A DNA stretch of 64,000 nucleotides from Hyphomicrobiales bacterium 4NK60-0047b (GCA_040367435.1 BAABWY010000001.1:248001-312000); one strand, 5' to 3'. Counted from the first letter of the stretch, positions 27,615-37,870 are shown. Translations and numbers: made by a program. The notes: generated by a model from the letters alone, not told the origin.

Positions 27615-28223
27615 ATGACAAAAACAATACAAAAGTCTATACTTAACACCAAACCGCTACAATCAATCTGTATTTTTTGCGGTTCTGGGGAGGGTCAAAA
27701 CCCTGAATTTAAAATTGCCACCAAAACTCTTGGCCACCTTATTGCCCAAAACAACATTGAATTAATCTATGGCGGTGGTGATATGGGCCTAATGGGTACG
27801 ATTGCCACCGCTGTTAAAGAAAAAAACGGTAAAGTCACGGGGATCATCCCTGAATTTTTACTAAAATATCAAAATGAAAATTCAGAGACAAACGGACTAA
27901 TCGTCACAAAAGATATGCACACCAGAAAAGCCAAGATGTATGAACTAGCTGACGCATTCATAGCTTTGCCTGGCGGCATTGGCACTCTGGAAGAATTGGT
28001 CGAGACCATGACATGGGCGCAGCTCGGCACTCACCAAAAACCCATAGCACTCCTCAATACAGCAAATTTCTGGGAACCATTCCTGTCCCTTATAGACCAT
28101 ATGAAAAGTGAAAACTTTATCAGAGAGGGGCTCGAGGTTAATTTCCAAGTTGTTAATCAACCAGAAGACATCATCAATGAACTAGTCACACAAAAAAATG
28201 CCCACACTAAAGAGAAGGCCTAA
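27615..28223 (+). CDS. LOG family (TIGR00730) protein, probable cytokinin riboside 5'-monophosphate phosphoribohydrolase
   Basis: 202 residues with the Rossmann-like LOG fold. SICIFCGSGEG opens the domain and GGGDMGLMG follows. The two hallmark motifs are MHTRKAKMYELADAFIALPG (Arg and Glu-side catalytic region) and PGGIGTLEELVE. LOG enzymes release the free base from nucleotide 5'-monophosphates; in bacteria the natural substrate is often uncertain. The stop codon overlaps the end of the convergent cimA gene by four bases. Confidence 0.9.
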   Translation: MTKTIQKSILNTKPLQSICIFCGSGEGQNPEFKIATKTLGHLIAQNNIELIYGGGDMGLMGTIATAVKEKNGKVTGIIPEFLLKYQNENSETNGLIVTKDMHTRKAKMYELADAFIALPGGIGTLEELVETMTWAQLGTHQKPIALLNTANFWEPFLSLIDHMKSENFIREGLEVNFQVVNQPEDIINELVTQKNAHTKEKA

Positions 28224-29866
28224 CTTGAAGAAAGAGCCGCTCCATCACGTAACAATTTATAATTGATCGAATCGACTAAAGCTTCAAAAGAGGCATCAAC
28301 AATGTTGGTTGAAACACCAACAGTATGCCAGCGCTTACCATCACTATCTACACTCTCAATAAGCACCCGAGTGATAGCATCAGTACCACCAGTTAAGATC
28401 CGCACCTTATAATCAACAAGCTGTAAGTCATTTATAAAAGGCTGATAAGGTCCAAGATCTTTTCGAAGCGCCTGGTCCAGCGCATGAACAGGACCATTAC
28501 CTTCACCTACATGAGCATGAGTATCACCGTTCACAGTCACTTTCACCATAGCTTCAGAAACCGTGATGAGTTCACCACTAGAATTATAGCGCCGCTCAAC
28601 CATAACCCGAAAACTATCAACAGAGAAAAAGCGCGGCACTTCACCCAAATGCCGGCGAGCAAGAAGTTCAAATGACGCATCCGCACCATCATACACATAG
28701 CCAACACTAGAACGTGCTTTTACATCTTTAAGCAACTCATCCACACGATCGTCATCATGATCAACAAGAATATCCAAGCGCTCAAGCTCAGCTAAAATAT
28801 TTGACTTCCCAGCCTGGCCTGAAACCAATAATTTGCGTGAATTACCAACAAGCTCAGGTTCAACATGTTCATATGTCGAAGGGTCTTTCTTAACGGCAGA
28901 GACATGGATCCCCCCCTTATGAGCAAAAGCAGAACTACCCACATATGGTTGAGAATGATCAGGCGCCCGGTTCAACACTTCGTCAAGCAAACGAGAAGCA
29001 TGTGTAATCGTGCGCAATTGCTGAGCCGTAATCCCAGTTTCATATTTATTTGCAAAATCAGGTTTCAATAAAAGCGTTGGAATAATCGAAGTCAGATTTG
29101 CATTACCGCAGCGCTCTCCCAAACCGTTAAGTGTACCCTGCACTTGGCGAGCTCCAGCCTGAATGGCAGCCAAAGAATTTGCAACAGCATTACCCGTATC
29201 ATTATGAGCATGAATACCAATGTGATCGCCAGGGATCTCTTTGGTAATCATCCCTACAATATCCAAAACCTCATGAGGCAAAGTTCCCCCATTCGTGTCG
29301 CATAAAACAATCCAGCGCGCGCCAGCTTCATAGGCCGTCTTCACACAAGAAAGCGCATATTCAGGGTTTGATTTGTAGCCATCAAAAAAATGCTCGCAAT
29401 CAATCAAAGCTTCCCGGCCACTATCACTAACAGCCTTTACACTTTCTGTAATTGTGAGAAGGTTTTCTTCATTCGTCACGCCAAGCGCCACACGCACATG
29501 ATAATCCCACGATTTTGCCACGAGACAAATAGCATCAACCTTCGCGTCAAGAATGGCTTTAAATCCGGCATCATTAGAAATCGAGCGACCAACTCGTTTA
29601 GTCATGCCAAAGGCGGTATTTTTAGCCGATTTAAAAACACGCGGCGTTTCAAAATAGCCACTGTCAGTGGGGTTGGCTCCAGGATAGCCACCTTCAATAT
29701 AATCAAGCCCCAAACCATCCAAAGCTTCAGCAACAAGGATCTTATCATCAAGAGAAAATTCAACACCCTGAGTTTGAGCCCCGTCCCGTAAGGTCGTATC
29801 AAATAAATAAATTCTCTCACGCGTTTCAGCCACAGCCAAATCCCTAACCCTCAAATACTCTTGCAT
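28220..29866 (-). CDS. cimA: Citramalate synthase
   Basis: 548 residues. The DRE-TIM barrel start is LFDTTLRDGAQTQGVEFSLDDK, with metal-binding HIGIHAHNDTGNAVANS later. A C-terminal LeuA-type regulatory domain (about 420-540) is present. It condenses pyruvate and acetyl-CoA to (R)-citramalate, opening the threonine-independent route to isoleucine, and the TQGVEFS wording and length point to CimA rather than LeuA. ilvE, the last step of branched-chain amino acid synthesis, is elsewhere in the window. The ATG chosen has a weak AAGAAG site; a start a few codons later is possible. Confidence 0.9.
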   Translation of the reverse strand: MQEYLRVRDLAVAETRERIYLFDTTLRDGAQTQGVEFSLDDKILVAEALDGLGLDYIEGGYPGANPTDSGYFETPRVFKSAKNTAFGMTKRVGRSISNDAGFKAILDAKVDAICLVAKSWDYHVRVALGVTNEENLLTITESVKAVSDSGREALIDCEHFFDGYKSNPEYALSCVKTAYEAGARWIVLCDTNGGTLPHEVLDIVGMITKEIPGDHIGIHAHNDTGNAVANSLAAIQAGARQVQGTLNGLGERCGNANLTSIIPTLLLKPDFANKYETGITAQQLRTITHASRLLDEVLNRAPDHSQPYVGSSAFAHKGGIHVSAVKKDPSTYEHVEPELVGNSRKLLVSGQAGKSNILAELERLDILVDHDDDRVDELLKDVKARSSVGYVYDGADASFELLARRHLGEVPRFFSVDSFRVMVERRYNSSGELITVSEAMVKVTVNGDTHAHVGEGNGPVHALDQALRKDLGPYQPFINDLQLVDYKVRILTGGTDAITRVLIESVDSDGKRWHTVGVSTNIVDASFEALVDSINYKLLRDGAALSSS

Positions 29867-29888
29867 CTTCTTTTAGCGCTCCTTTGTC

Positions 29889-29912
29889 CCCAAAACCGGA
29901 TCCACTTTTGGG
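29889..29912. repeat. Family C core hairpin, inverted orientation
   Basis: CCCAAAA (29889-29895) and TTTTGGG (29906-29912) around CCGGATCCAC. It is the reverse complement of the cores at 21487 and 24258, and followed by CGGAGCGCT, which matches the AGCGCTCC flank at 24249. Confidence 0.6.
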
Positions 29913-30165
29913 CGGAGCGCTGTTGCCATATCCATAAGGAGCTAAAAGCCCCAATGCAAGTCCTTCCTGCGAAATGTATGGAAAACAGGTTAATACAGAG
30001 AAAATCTCGATATTTAGTATTGACTGAAAAAATCTCTTTACAGTTCTTACAAATAATTAGCTGAAACGATGGGATAGTTCGTTCAAAAAACAAACAACCT
30101 TAAACATGAGGAATGAGTGATAAACTCTTCAAGCAATAGAAAAAACTAGCTACACGATGAAGGAG

Positions 30166-30275
30166 CATTGCCTTCTTCAGGCAATGGGACATGGCAGCGC
30201 CAGCTGACCGTTGCCTAGCACTGCCTCTCGGAGTGCCCGCCGCTTCAGCGGCGGAATAGCACGTGAGAGAAAAAA
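30166..30275 (+). repeat. Family B structured repeat
   Basis: Order of parts: hairpin CATTGCCT/AGGCAATG (30166-30186), GGACATGGCAGC (30187-30198), a GC-rich middle, CCTCTCGGAG, hairpin CCGCCGC-TTCA-GCGGCGG, and CACGTGAGAGAAAA. The copy at 46949 has the same order with different but still self-complementary hairpin sequences, so the stems rather than their sequence seem to be kept. Confidence 0.65.
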
Positions 30276-30307
30276 TGCCGATGCTGGTGGGCATCTGAAG
30301 CCTCATT
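30274..30307 (+). repeat. Family A hairpin after cysS
   Basis: GATGC (30280-30284), loop TGGTGG, GCATC (30291-30295), then TGAAG. AATG (30274-30277) and CATT (30304-30307) give a partial outer stem. It begins inside the A-run that ends the family B element. Confidence 0.7.
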
Positions 30308-30318
30308 AAAAACCTTCC

Positions 30319-31713
30319 CTAGCTCTTCACTTCCCAGTCGGTAAAGCCATCCCCGTCCATAAGAACAATATTCTTAGAAACCAATTCATCACGTAGTCGA
30401 TCAGCCTCGGCCCAGTCTTTATTCTCACGCGCCTCTAAACGTGCCGCGATCAAAGCTTCAATTTCTTTCTCATCAACATCAAGTTTGGGTGCACGAAGCT
30501 CAGCCCATTCCTCAACCGAATGAGATAATAATCCCATTAAGTTCGCAGACGCTTTCAGGGCAGCAGGATTATCTTTTAATTGATGCAAAATTGAAATCGC
30601 TTTGGGTGTATTCAAATCATCAGCAAGAGCAGACAATAATCCGTCATCAAGAAGCTCAGATGATATCTCATCTTCACTTGCTTCACCTTCAGGTAAAACA
30701 CCATACCAACCATCAAGCGTTTTCTGCGCAGCTGATAGATTAGCTTCAGTCCAGTTAATCGGTTGGCGGTAATGGGTCATCAACATGGCAAGACGAGCAA
30801 CTTCACCAGGCCATTTTTCAAGAACATCATTCACAGTAATAAAATTGCCAAGGCTCTTCGACATCTTCTCACCTTCAACCTGCAAATAGCCATTGTGCAT
30901 CCAAATGTTGGCCATCTTGTCAGTTTCATGAGCGCAGCAACTTTGTGCAATTTCATTTTCATGATGAGGAAATACCAAATCAATCCCGCCACCATGAATG
31001 TCAAACACTTCTCCAAGATGCGCCTTTGCCATAGCCGAACACTCAATATGCCAACCAGGACGACCACGGCCATTTTTAGAAGCACCCTCACCCTGCCAAG
31101 GGCTATCCCATCCAGGCTCTTCATCAAGCGAAGGTTTCCAAAGCACAAAGTCCATCGGATCTTTTTTATAAGGCGCTACCTCAACACGGGCCCCCGCTTG
31201 CATTTCGTCAACAGAGCGGTTTGAAAGTTCACCATACCCCTTCATAGCCGGCACATGGAAAAGCACATGACCTGAAGCTTCATAGGCAAAGCCTTTTTCA
31301 ATCAAAATCGTAATTAGAGCCTGCATTTCAGAAATATGTTCAGTAGCCCGAGGCTGCACATCTGGTCTGTAGCAGTTCAGAGCCGTCATATCTTCTTGAA
31401 ATTGCTTGTTGGTCCGCTCTGTTAATTCGCGAATATCAATACCTTCTTCAGCAGCTCGGGCATTAATCTTGTCATCAACATCCGTAATATTCCGAACATA
31501 AGTCACATGATCCTCCCCATAAACATGGCGAAGAAGACGGTTCAAAACATCAAAGACAATGACAGGACGGGCATTCCCAATGTGCGCATAATCATAAACA
31601 GTCGGACCACAAACATAGAGCCCAACAACAGGTTTACCATCATTAGATGATGTATGTAGGGGTTCTAAAACTTGTTTTTGTTTAGATAGCGTATTGTAAA
31701 GCGTTATGGTCAC
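30319..31713 (-). CDS. cysS: Cysteinyl-tRNA synthetase
   Basis: 464 residues, class I synthetase. The zinc-site cysteine is in [18 protein letters not shown], where AHIGNA is the HIGH motif. [10 protein letters not shown] and [10 protein letters not shown] supply the other zinc ligands, and KMSKSLGNF is the KMSKS loop. Length and motifs are normal. It charges tRNA-Cys in the cytoplasm. A repeat cluster lies downstream. Confidence 0.96.
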   Translation of the reverse strand: MTITLYNTLSKQKQVLEPLHTSSNDGKPVVGLYVCGPTVYDYAHIGNARPVIVFDVLNRLLRHVYGEDHVTYVRNITDVDDKINARAAEEGIDIRELTERTNKQFQEDMTALNCYRPDVQPRATEHISEMQALITILIEKGFAYEASGHVLFHVPAMKGYGELSNRSVDEMQAGARVEVAPYKKDPMDFVLWKPSLDEEPGWDSPWQGEGASKNGRGRPGWHIECSAMAKAHLGEVFDIHGGGIDLVFPHHENEIAQSCCAHETDKMANIWMHNGYLQVEGEKMSKSLGNFITVNDVLEKWPGEVARLAMLMTHYRQPINWTEANLSAAQKTLDGWYGVLPEGEASEDEISSELLDDGLLSALADDLNTPKAISILHQLKDNPAALKASANLMGLLSHSVEEWAELRAPKLDVDEKEIEALIAARLEARENKDWAEADRLRDELVSKNIVLMDGDGFTDWEVKS

Positions 31714-31882
31714 ACCAGAACTCCGTTTTAAAAATATAATTAGATTGCGAATATAGAAATACCCAATAGAGAAATATCAAAATATTGAGAAGCCAAATAG
31801 CTCAAAAGCCAAACCTCACCTCAATGAGACGTTTGACTATATAACAAAGTTCAAAAGAAGTGGGAGAATAAAATAAAACTAA

Positions 31883-32455
31883 TTAAAAAGCTTTCAAAGA
31901 GGCAATAAGCAGTGCTTTCGCATCCAATACCCGCTGCATTGCCCCCGTCGCACGGCCAATCATCAGTGAACCCTGCATAGATGATAAAACCCAACCAGAA
32001 AGCATCCTGGAATCAGCTTCAGGGTTAACCAGAGAAGCCTCCTGTAATTTCTTCATTATTGATAAAATCCAAGCCAATTGATCAGCAAAAAAACCATCAA
32101 CTTCTCCTTGGACCGCCTCAGGCAAAACAGGATATTCCCCTGCCAAGGAGCCACAAAGACAAATTTTGTGTGGCTCTTCTTCAAAAATCAAATAAGCATG
32201 AAAATAATCATCCAAAAGCCCCCAATAATCTGCGCCACGTGAAGCCTCAGATTGCTTGATCACATCTTGAACCTCAGCCCGATACCGATGGACAACAGCT
32301 TTGGCCAAATCGCCCTTTGAGGGGAAATAATAGTGAATACTCGCCTTACGAATACCCACTTCATCCGAAATATCCTGATAGCTGATGGCACTATAGCCAC
32401 GAGATTGCAATAATCCCATAGCGCTATCAAGTATGCGGTCCTGTGTTCCACTCAT
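31883..32455 (-). CDS. TetR/AcrR family transcriptional regulator
   Basis: 190 residues. The N-terminal helix-turn-helix is clear: SRGYSAISYQDISDEVGIRK followed by ASIHYYFPSKGDLAKAVV (about 18-55). The C-terminal ligand domain is not specific enough to name an effector; CLCGSLAGEYPVLPEAVQ resembles the YxaF/LmrA-like subgroup. No adjacent target on the same strand is obvious; the DUF2865 gene is divergent about 400 bases away. Confidence 0.9.
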   Translation of the reverse strand: MSGTQDRILDSAMGLLQSRGYSAISYQDISDEVGIRKASIHYYFPSKGDLAKAVVHRYRAEVQDVIKQSEASRGADYWGLLDDYFHAYLIFEEEPHKICLCGSLAGEYPVLPEAVQGEVDGFFADQLAWILSIMKKLQEASLVNPEADSRMLSGWVLSSMQGSLMIGRATGAMQRVLDAKALLIASLKAF

Positions 32456-32852
32456 AGAAAAAATAAAGCCTTTAGTTCATTAAAAACAAGAGATAAGAAA
32501 ACAACTCACCGCTTATTTATAATTGATAAGTCCAACATTCATTGATTAGGGTCAAGAGAAGAGCCCTAATTTAATCGACATTCCTCGTCTAAAATATAGT
32601 GAAAACACATGAAAAAACCTTAATTACCCTACATTTTTGCTGTAAAACAAATATGAGCCATATCAATCAAGCCAATTAAGTTAATTCAAATTTCATTAAT
32701 ACACTCAAATATGAATTAATATTTGCTAATTTAGGTGAACAAAGCAAGTCTATCAAAGTTGTAAATATGAACCATTTTAATGGCTCAAAACAAAAAATAT
32801 CAATAACGAACCAACGATAGCACCTTACAGAAATAATATTCGGGATCATCAA
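32456..32852. other. Divergent gap between tetR-type and DUF2865 genes
   Basis: About 400 AT-rich bases with no repeat family member and no convincing operator. It presumably contains the two promoters. Confidence 0.4.
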
Positions 32853-33902
32853 ATGGCAAGAGCGAGCTCTTCAGGAAAATCAACCCCCTTAAGAATTATA
32901 AAATTCTTTAGTCTGGCTGCCATTTTTATTTGCATATTCCTTTATTTACCTGCCCTCGCACAACAACGCAGCCCAGATCATCAAAGATATTGCCTAAAGC
33001 TAGAGGGGCAACTCGCCAAAACCTATCAAAAAGATCAGGGCGTTGGTGTTAACCGAGCCAAGCTGAAATTAAACATTCGCAATGTCGAACGCACCTATCA
33101 TCGCTTAAATTATGATGCTGACAGACGGAACTGCTATTCTCAATTTCTTTTCTCAAAAGAATTGCGCAGAACCCCTCGCTGTATCCGCATTCATAAAAAA
33201 ATCATACGAGCAAAACGGCAATTAAGAACTTTAAACAGACAATTAGAAAACCTTCTACATAGAGGCAACAACAAACAAGAAATCCGATCAGATCTTATTC
33301 GGGCACTCGCTAGAAATAAATGCGGTCGCCAATATGAGAGAGAAGACAGAAAACGTAACTCCTTCAGCAACTGGTTCGATGATGGTTTCTTTGGCGGCAG
33401 CAGACAAGAACCAGACTATAACCCACAAGACAGGTTCCGCTTCACCACCCACCGCACCCTCTGCGTCCGTTTGTGTGATGGCTACTATTTTCCAATGAGT
33501 TTCGCCACAACAACCAATCGATTCAGCACAGATGAATTAACTTGCCAATCTAAATGCGCGGCACCAGCTAAACTATTCACATACCCTAACCCTGGCGGCA
33601 ACCCTCAACAAATGTATTCCATCAATGGTCTCCCGTATGGAGACCTTAAAAATGCCTGGAAATTTAAAAAGGAATTTGTGAGAGGCTGTTCTTGCAAAGC
33701 CGCTGAATATGACCCAGTCCTATTAGAAGCAAAACCAGAAACCGCAAAAGAAGAAAACACACCTTTAGAAACGGATAAAACCTCAAAAGACGGTGCTCCT
33801 AAAAAAGAAGAAGCAAAAAAGTCCGACGAGAAATCAACTTCCAAAAATGAAAACCCATCAGTACTAAAAAAGACAGTAACCCTGCAAAAAGCTGAAAAAT
33901 AA
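32853..33902 (+). CDS. DUF2865 domain protein, secreted or anchored
   Basis: 349 residues. A hydrophobic N-terminal segment (about 18-36, FFSLAAIFICIFLYLPALA) looks like a signal peptide. A basic helical region with several cysteines follows (about 40-165), then the DUF2865 core: TLCVRLCDGYYFPMSF, DELTCQSKCAAPAKLFTYPNP and GLPYGDLKNAWKFKKEF, ending GCSCK. The C-terminal 60 residues are charged and low-complexity (Lys/Glu/Thr). Paired cysteines suggest disulfides in the periplasm. Function is unknown; the family is typical of Hyphomicrobiales. Confidence 0.85.
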   Translation: MARASSSGKSTPLRIIKFFSLAAIFICIFLYLPALAQQRSPDHQRYCLKLEGQLAKTYQKDQGVGVNRAKLKLNIRNVERTYHRLNYDADRRNCYSQFLFSKELRRTPRCIRIHKKIIRAKRQLRTLNRQLENLLHRGNNKQEIRSDLIRALARNKCGRQYEREDRKRNSFSNWFDDGFFGGSRQEPDYNPQDRFRFTTHRTLCVRLCDGYYFPMSFATTTNRFSTDELTCQSKCAAPAKLFTYPNPGGNPQQMYSINGLPYGDLKNAWKFKKEFVRGCSCKAAEYDPVLLEAKPETAKEENTPLETDKTSKDGAPKKEEAKKSDEKSTSKNENPSVLKKTVTLQKAEK

Positions 33903-34079
33903 CAAGAAATAAGGCTGCATATTTAAATTTCACGCAGGGAAACAACCAGCTGAAATATAACAACCTAATGACATTCAAAGAAATTTTAAGGCGATGTGGA
34001 TTACCACACTATTGTCAACATATCGTCACGGCCCCTCTTTATGTTGCTCATAGTTCATGAGTACTTGGAGGGCAATATC

Positions 34080-34673
34080 ATGTTTAGTTTAGTAAAACGT
34101 CCGATAGAAATAGACGACCTCACTGAGGTCCGTTACCTACATAGTTCTGCATTTAGAATGTGCGGCGCAGAACATCACACCGAAGAAGAAATCAACGCAT
34201 ATTTATCAAGAATAAATTCAGTCGAATATATTAGAGAATGCACAAATTGTAACCTTGTCGGGTTGTGGCACAATCACATTCTCATTGGCACAGCAGGGTG
34301 GTGCCCATCATCGGATAATCGCTCAACAGCGCGCATGCGAAAAATTTATATCCATAGTTTCTATGTTGGCTTGGGGTTAGGCCGCATGATGGTGGAACAC
34401 GCTGAAAACAGAGCAAGCAATGCCGGGTTTGACGAATATAGCGTGAGAACAAATTTGAGCGCAGCTGCATTCTTTGAAAGCATTGGCTATGCGACAAGTT
34501 CTCATGGCGCCTTAAACACGCCTATCGGTCCAGATATTCCAATCACCTATATGCGAAAATCAAAATCGAAACAAATTCCATCAAACAATAACTTACAACA
34601 GCAACCTGTAAACCCTGCCGTTCCTGAAAATATCGCAATCTATCAACAACAAGATATTAAAATCACGGGTTAA
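34080..34673 (+). CDS. GNAT family N-acetyltransferase
   Basis: 197 residues from the ATG at 34080, which has a perfect GGAGGG eight bases upstream; an earlier in-frame ATG at 33996 lacks one. The acetyl-CoA binding region is IYIHSFYVGLGLGRMMVEHAE (motif A, V-x-L-G-x-G-R) and a later SAAAFFESIGYATSS is motif B. The acceptor molecule cannot be deduced. The last 30 residues are a polar Gln/Asn-rich tail. A bidirectional terminator follows. Confidence 0.85.
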   Translation: MFSLVKRPIEIDDLTEVRYLHSSAFRMCGAEHHTEEEINAYLSRINSVEYIRECTNCNLVGLWHNHILIGTAGWCPSSDNRSTARMRKIYIHSFYVGLGLGRMMVEHAENRASNAGFDEYSVRTNLSAAAFFESIGYATSSHGALNTPIGPDIPITYMRKSKSKQIPSNNNLQQQPVNPAVPENIAIYQQQDIKITG

Positions 34674-34700
34674 AAATAGTTTGAAAAGAGCAAGAAAACA

Positions 34701-34732
34701 AAAAAAGAGAGGTCACTGACCTCTCTTTTTTT
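34701..34732. terminator. Bidirectional terminator between GNAT gene and gltX
   Basis: AAAAAAGAGAGGTCA pairs with TGACCTCTCTTTTTTT, leaving almost no loop beyond CAC/TGA. It has A- and T-runs on either side and serves both convergent genes. Confidence 0.88.
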
Positions 34733-34746
34733 ACATTTACAACAAT

Positions 34747-36084
34747 CTAGATAGTTTCACCCTTCAAGCGCCCAGCCGCACGACCCGGCCCCATTAAAGG
34801 CAGTAGAGCTTTTAACTCTGGTCCATGCGGTTGCCCTGTCAAACATAAGCGCAGCGGTTGAAACAAAGCTTTCCCTTTAGCGCCGGTTGCCTCTTTAACC
34901 GCTTTTGTAAACGTCCCCCAGCTAGTCTCATCATAAGGCCCTTCAGGCAAAACACTCAAAGCTTTAGCGCAAAATCCAGCGTCTTCAATAACCGGCTCAA
35001 TCGGCCCGTTTACAACCTGCCACCAAAGCTTAACATCTTCAAATTTTTCTATATTGCCCCGCACAGCATCCCAAAACGCTTCAGCCCCCTCAATACCCTG
35101 TTCAGAAAGACGAGATTGTACAACTGAAAAATCCGTCTCATGCAAAAGCTTAGCATTTATAAGCTCAAGTTCAGCCACATCAAACTTAGCTGGCGAGCGG
35201 CTTAGTTTTTCAAAAGCAAATTCCTTGAAGATCGTTTCAGTTGTTTGGTGTGGCACAATCGGGTTTGATGAACCAATGCTAGCCGCATGGCTGACAACAG
35301 CCATTGCTTCAATCCCGTCTTCACGGAATGAAGAAATAGATAGGCTTCCCAAACGTTTTGAAAGCCCTTCTCCCTCTTTACCAACCAACAAATTATGATG
35401 CGCAAATACAGGTGCTTGTGCTCCCAGCGCTTCAAAAATCTGAATTTGAGCTCCTGTATTCGCCACATGATCTTCACCGCGAATAACGTGGCTCACCTTA
35501 AATTCAATATCATCAATCACACTAGGCAATGTGTAGAGATAACTTCCATCTTCACGAATAAGAATGGGGTCAGAAAGCGACGATGCTTCAATGGACTGTT
35601 CACCGCGCACAAGGTCTGTCCAAACAACAGAGCGGTCTTCAAGCTTAAAGCGCCAATGCGGCTTGCGTCCCTCAGCTTCCAATTCAGCCCGTTCCTCTTC
35701 ACTCAGCTCTACTGCAGCGCGGTCATAAACAGGCGGAAGCCCCCGAGACATCTGCCGCTTACGTTTGCGGTCAAGTTCATCAGCTGTCTCATAACATGGA
35801 TAAAGCCGGCCTTCTGTCTTTAATTTCTCAACAACCGCATCATATTTATCAAACCGAGTTGATTGCCGCGCTTCAAAATCCCACGTCAAACCAAGCCAAG
35901 TGAGATCAGCCTTAATGCCATCCACATACTCTTCTTTAGAGCGCTCCAAATCCGTATCATCAATCCGCAGCATAAACTGGCCGCCTTCTGCACGAGCATA
36001 AAGCCAGTTAATCAATGCAGGACGTAAATTACCAATATGGATTTTCCCCGTCGGGCTTGGCGCAAAGCGCGTAATCACAGTCAT
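34747..36084 (-). CDS. gltX: Glutamyl-tRNA synthetase
   Basis: 445 residues, class Ib. The HIGH motif is in APSPTGKIHIGNLRPALIN, and the KMSKS-like loop is GLSKRLGS. RIDDTD follows the first motif. Many alphaproteobacteria carry two GltX proteins, one charging both tRNA-Glu and tRNA-Gln; I cannot tell from this gene alone which one it is. The start is at TVITRFAPSPTG. nadE lies just upstream on the same strand. Confidence 0.94.
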   Translation of the reverse strand: MTVITRFAPSPTGKIHIGNLRPALINWLYARAEGGQFMLRIDDTDLERSKEEYVDGIKADLTWLGLTWDFEARQSTRFDKYDAVVEKLKTEGRLYPCYETADELDRKRKRQMSRGLPPVYDRAAVELSEEERAELEAEGRKPHWRFKLEDRSVVWTDLVRGEQSIEASSLSDPILIREDGSYLYTLPSVIDDIEFKVSHVIRGEDHVANTGAQIQIFEALGAQAPVFAHHNLLVGKEGEGLSKRLGSLSISSFREDGIEAMAVVSHAASIGSSNPIVPHQTTETIFKEFAFEKLSRSPAKFDVAELELINAKLLHETDFSVVQSRLSEQGIEGAEAFWDAVRGNIEKFEDVKLWWQVVNGPIEPVIEDAGFCAKALSVLPEGPYDETSWGTFTKAVKEATGAKGKALFQPLRLCLTGQPHGPELKALLPLMGPGRAAGRLKGETI

Positions 36085-36187
36085 TTTAATCTCTATTCTT
36101 TCAAACTAAAGTAAGGTCAGAACCTTTTAAGTATAGGGTCTACCCCAATCAACTTGTCATGGCCTCAATAACAAAGAGCGCCCAATT

Positions 36188-37870
36188 CTATTGATCTCTA
36201 TATTTATTCGTAATCGGGTATCGCCGCCCGCGCCCAAAATTCTTAGATGATATTTTAACACCCGGTGCCGCCTGCCGGCGTTTATATTCAGCCAAGTAAA
36301 CCAAATGCTCAATGCGCTTCACTTCACTCAACTCATAGCCACCTTGCAAGGCAATCTGAGAAACCGGCAGTTCTTTCTCAATCAAACATTCCAAAATATC
36401 ATCAAGTTCGTCATAAGGCGGCAAACTATCCTGGTCCGTCTGATTTTCACGCAATTCAGCCGTAGGCGCCTTTGTAATGATATTTGGAGGAATAACAACA
36501 CCGCTTGGCCCCAAACACCCATCCGGCAACACCTCATTCCGCAAGGCTGAGAGCTCATAAACTTTTGTTTTATAGAGATCTTTTATCGGATTAAAGCCCC
36601 CATTCATATCCCCGTACAAAGTCGCATAACCAACAGAAACTTCTGATTTATTACCCGTCGTCACCAGCATGTCACCGGTTTTATTCGATAACGCCATCAA
36701 AACAACACCCCGCAAACGAGATTGAATATTCTCTTCAGTCACCCCGCCAATACCATCCGGCATCACAGGTGAAATCACACCGTTCACTGCTTCAACAGCG
36801 TCTGCAATTGGTAACGTTTCGTAAGCCACCCCTAAATTCTTCGCGCACTCAGCTGCATCATCAAGGCTATCTTGTGCAGTATAATGATAGGGCAGCATCA
36901 CACAATGCACACGGTCAGAGCCCAAAGCATCAACGGCCATCGCCGCACAAAGTGCGCTATCAATCCCACCAGAGAGCCCGAGCACAACCCCTTTAAAGCC
37001 GTTTTTATTCACATAATCGCGCAAACCAACCACACAGGCCGTATAGGCAGAAACATCACCCTCATCAATCGGGTGAATATCTCCCTGGACCACGCGCCAA
37101 CTCTCACCAGTACGTTCAAATTCTACCAAGCCAATATGCTCTTGAAACCTTGGAAACTGAGCACCCAGCGAACAATCACCATTCAGAACCAGGCTATCAC
37201 CATCGAACACCAATTCATCCTGCCCACCAACCTGGTTCACATAAATCAATGGCAGTTTCGTTTCCGCAACCCGGGCAACGGCTATGTTCATTCGAATGTC
37301 ATGTTTATCCTGGCGGTAAGGTGAGCCATGAAGTGAAACAAGAATTTCTGCCCCTGTTTCTTCTAAACACTCTGGAACTTCACTTGTCCATATATCTTCA
37401 CAGATAGGGACACCTAAACGCACCCCCTTAAAATTGATCGGCCCCGGCAAAGGCCCGACATCGAAAACGCGCTTTTCATCAAACACACCATAATTAGGCA
37501 AATCAACCTTATAGCGAGTTGTAGAAATCTCACCATCTTCCAGCAGTAGGGCCGCATTATAAAGAGAAGCTTTCTCGCCATCATCGCCAGCTTGATTATC
37601 TATCCAAGGCGCACCAACTAAAATAGCCGGGCCATCAGCAGTCACTTTCGCAAGGTCTAACGCTGCCAGTTTCACAGCGTCTTGAAAAGAAGGCCGCAGC
37701 ACCAAATCTTCAGGTGGATAGCCTGTGATGAAAAGCTCTGGCAAAACCAACATATCTGCCCCAAGCTCTTTGGCTTTGGCATGCGCATCTCTTGCAAGGG
37801 CCACATTCCCCGGCAAATCACCCATAACAGGATTTACTTGCCCCAATGCAAATTTTAAACGGTCAGTCAT
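36188..37870 (-). CDS. nadE: Glutamine-dependent NAD+ synthetase
   Basis: 560 residues with two parts. The N-terminal nitrilase-type glutaminase (1-265) shows the triad: Glu in LVLPELFITGYPP, Lys in YKVDLPNYG and Cys in GVPICEDIW. The C-terminal synthetase (about 285-560) has the PP-loop LGLSGGIDSALCAA. Ammonia from glutamine is used to amidate deamido-NAD, the last step of NAD synthesis. The gene is intact and lies upstream of gltX with about 100 bases between. Confidence 0.96.
   Translation of the reverse strand: MTDRLKFALGQVNPVMGDLPGNVALARDAHAKAKELGADMLVLPELFITGYPPEDLVLRPSFQDAVKLAALDLAKVTADGPAILVGAPWIDNQAGDDGEKASLYNAALLLEDGEISTTRYKVDLPNYGVFDEKRVFDVGPLPGPINFKGVRLGVPICEDIWTSEVPECLEETGAEILVSLHGSPYRQDKHDIRMNIAVARVAETKLPLIYVNQVGGQDELVFDGDSLVLNGDCSLGAQFPRFQEHIGLVEFERTGESWRVVQGDIHPIDEGDVSAYTACVVGLRDYVNKNGFKGVVLGLSGGIDSALCAAMAVDALGSDRVHCVMLPYHYTAQDSLDDAAECAKNLGVAYETLPIADAVEAVNGVISPVMPDGIGGVTEENIQSRLRGVVLMALSNKTGDMLVTTGNKSEVSVGYATLYGDMNGGFNPIKDLYKTKVYELSALRNEVLPDGCLGPSGVVIPPNIITKAPTAELRENQTDQDSLPPYDELDDILECLIEKELPVSQIALQGGYELSEVKRIEHLVYLAEYKRRQAAPGVKISSKNFGRGRRYPITNKYRDQ

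Larger units (their letters stand above)
29867..30318. other. Gap between cimA and cysS filled with repeats
   Basis: Contains a family C core (29889-29912), about 250 bases of unremarkable sequence, then a family B element (30166-30275) that runs directly into a family A hairpin (30274-30307). The cimA promoter probably also lies here. No gene is supported. Confidence 0.6.

Noticed and set aside
33996-34079. Longer GNAT protein starting at 33996
   Set aside because: No ribosome site there; the ATG at 34080 has GGAGGG at ideal distance and begins the family-like sequence.
35054-35823. Open frames antisense to gltX (and similar ones opposite nadE, cysS and cimA)
   Set aside because: Biased codon use on the coding strand leaves the opposite frames open; the products have no family features or ribosome sites.
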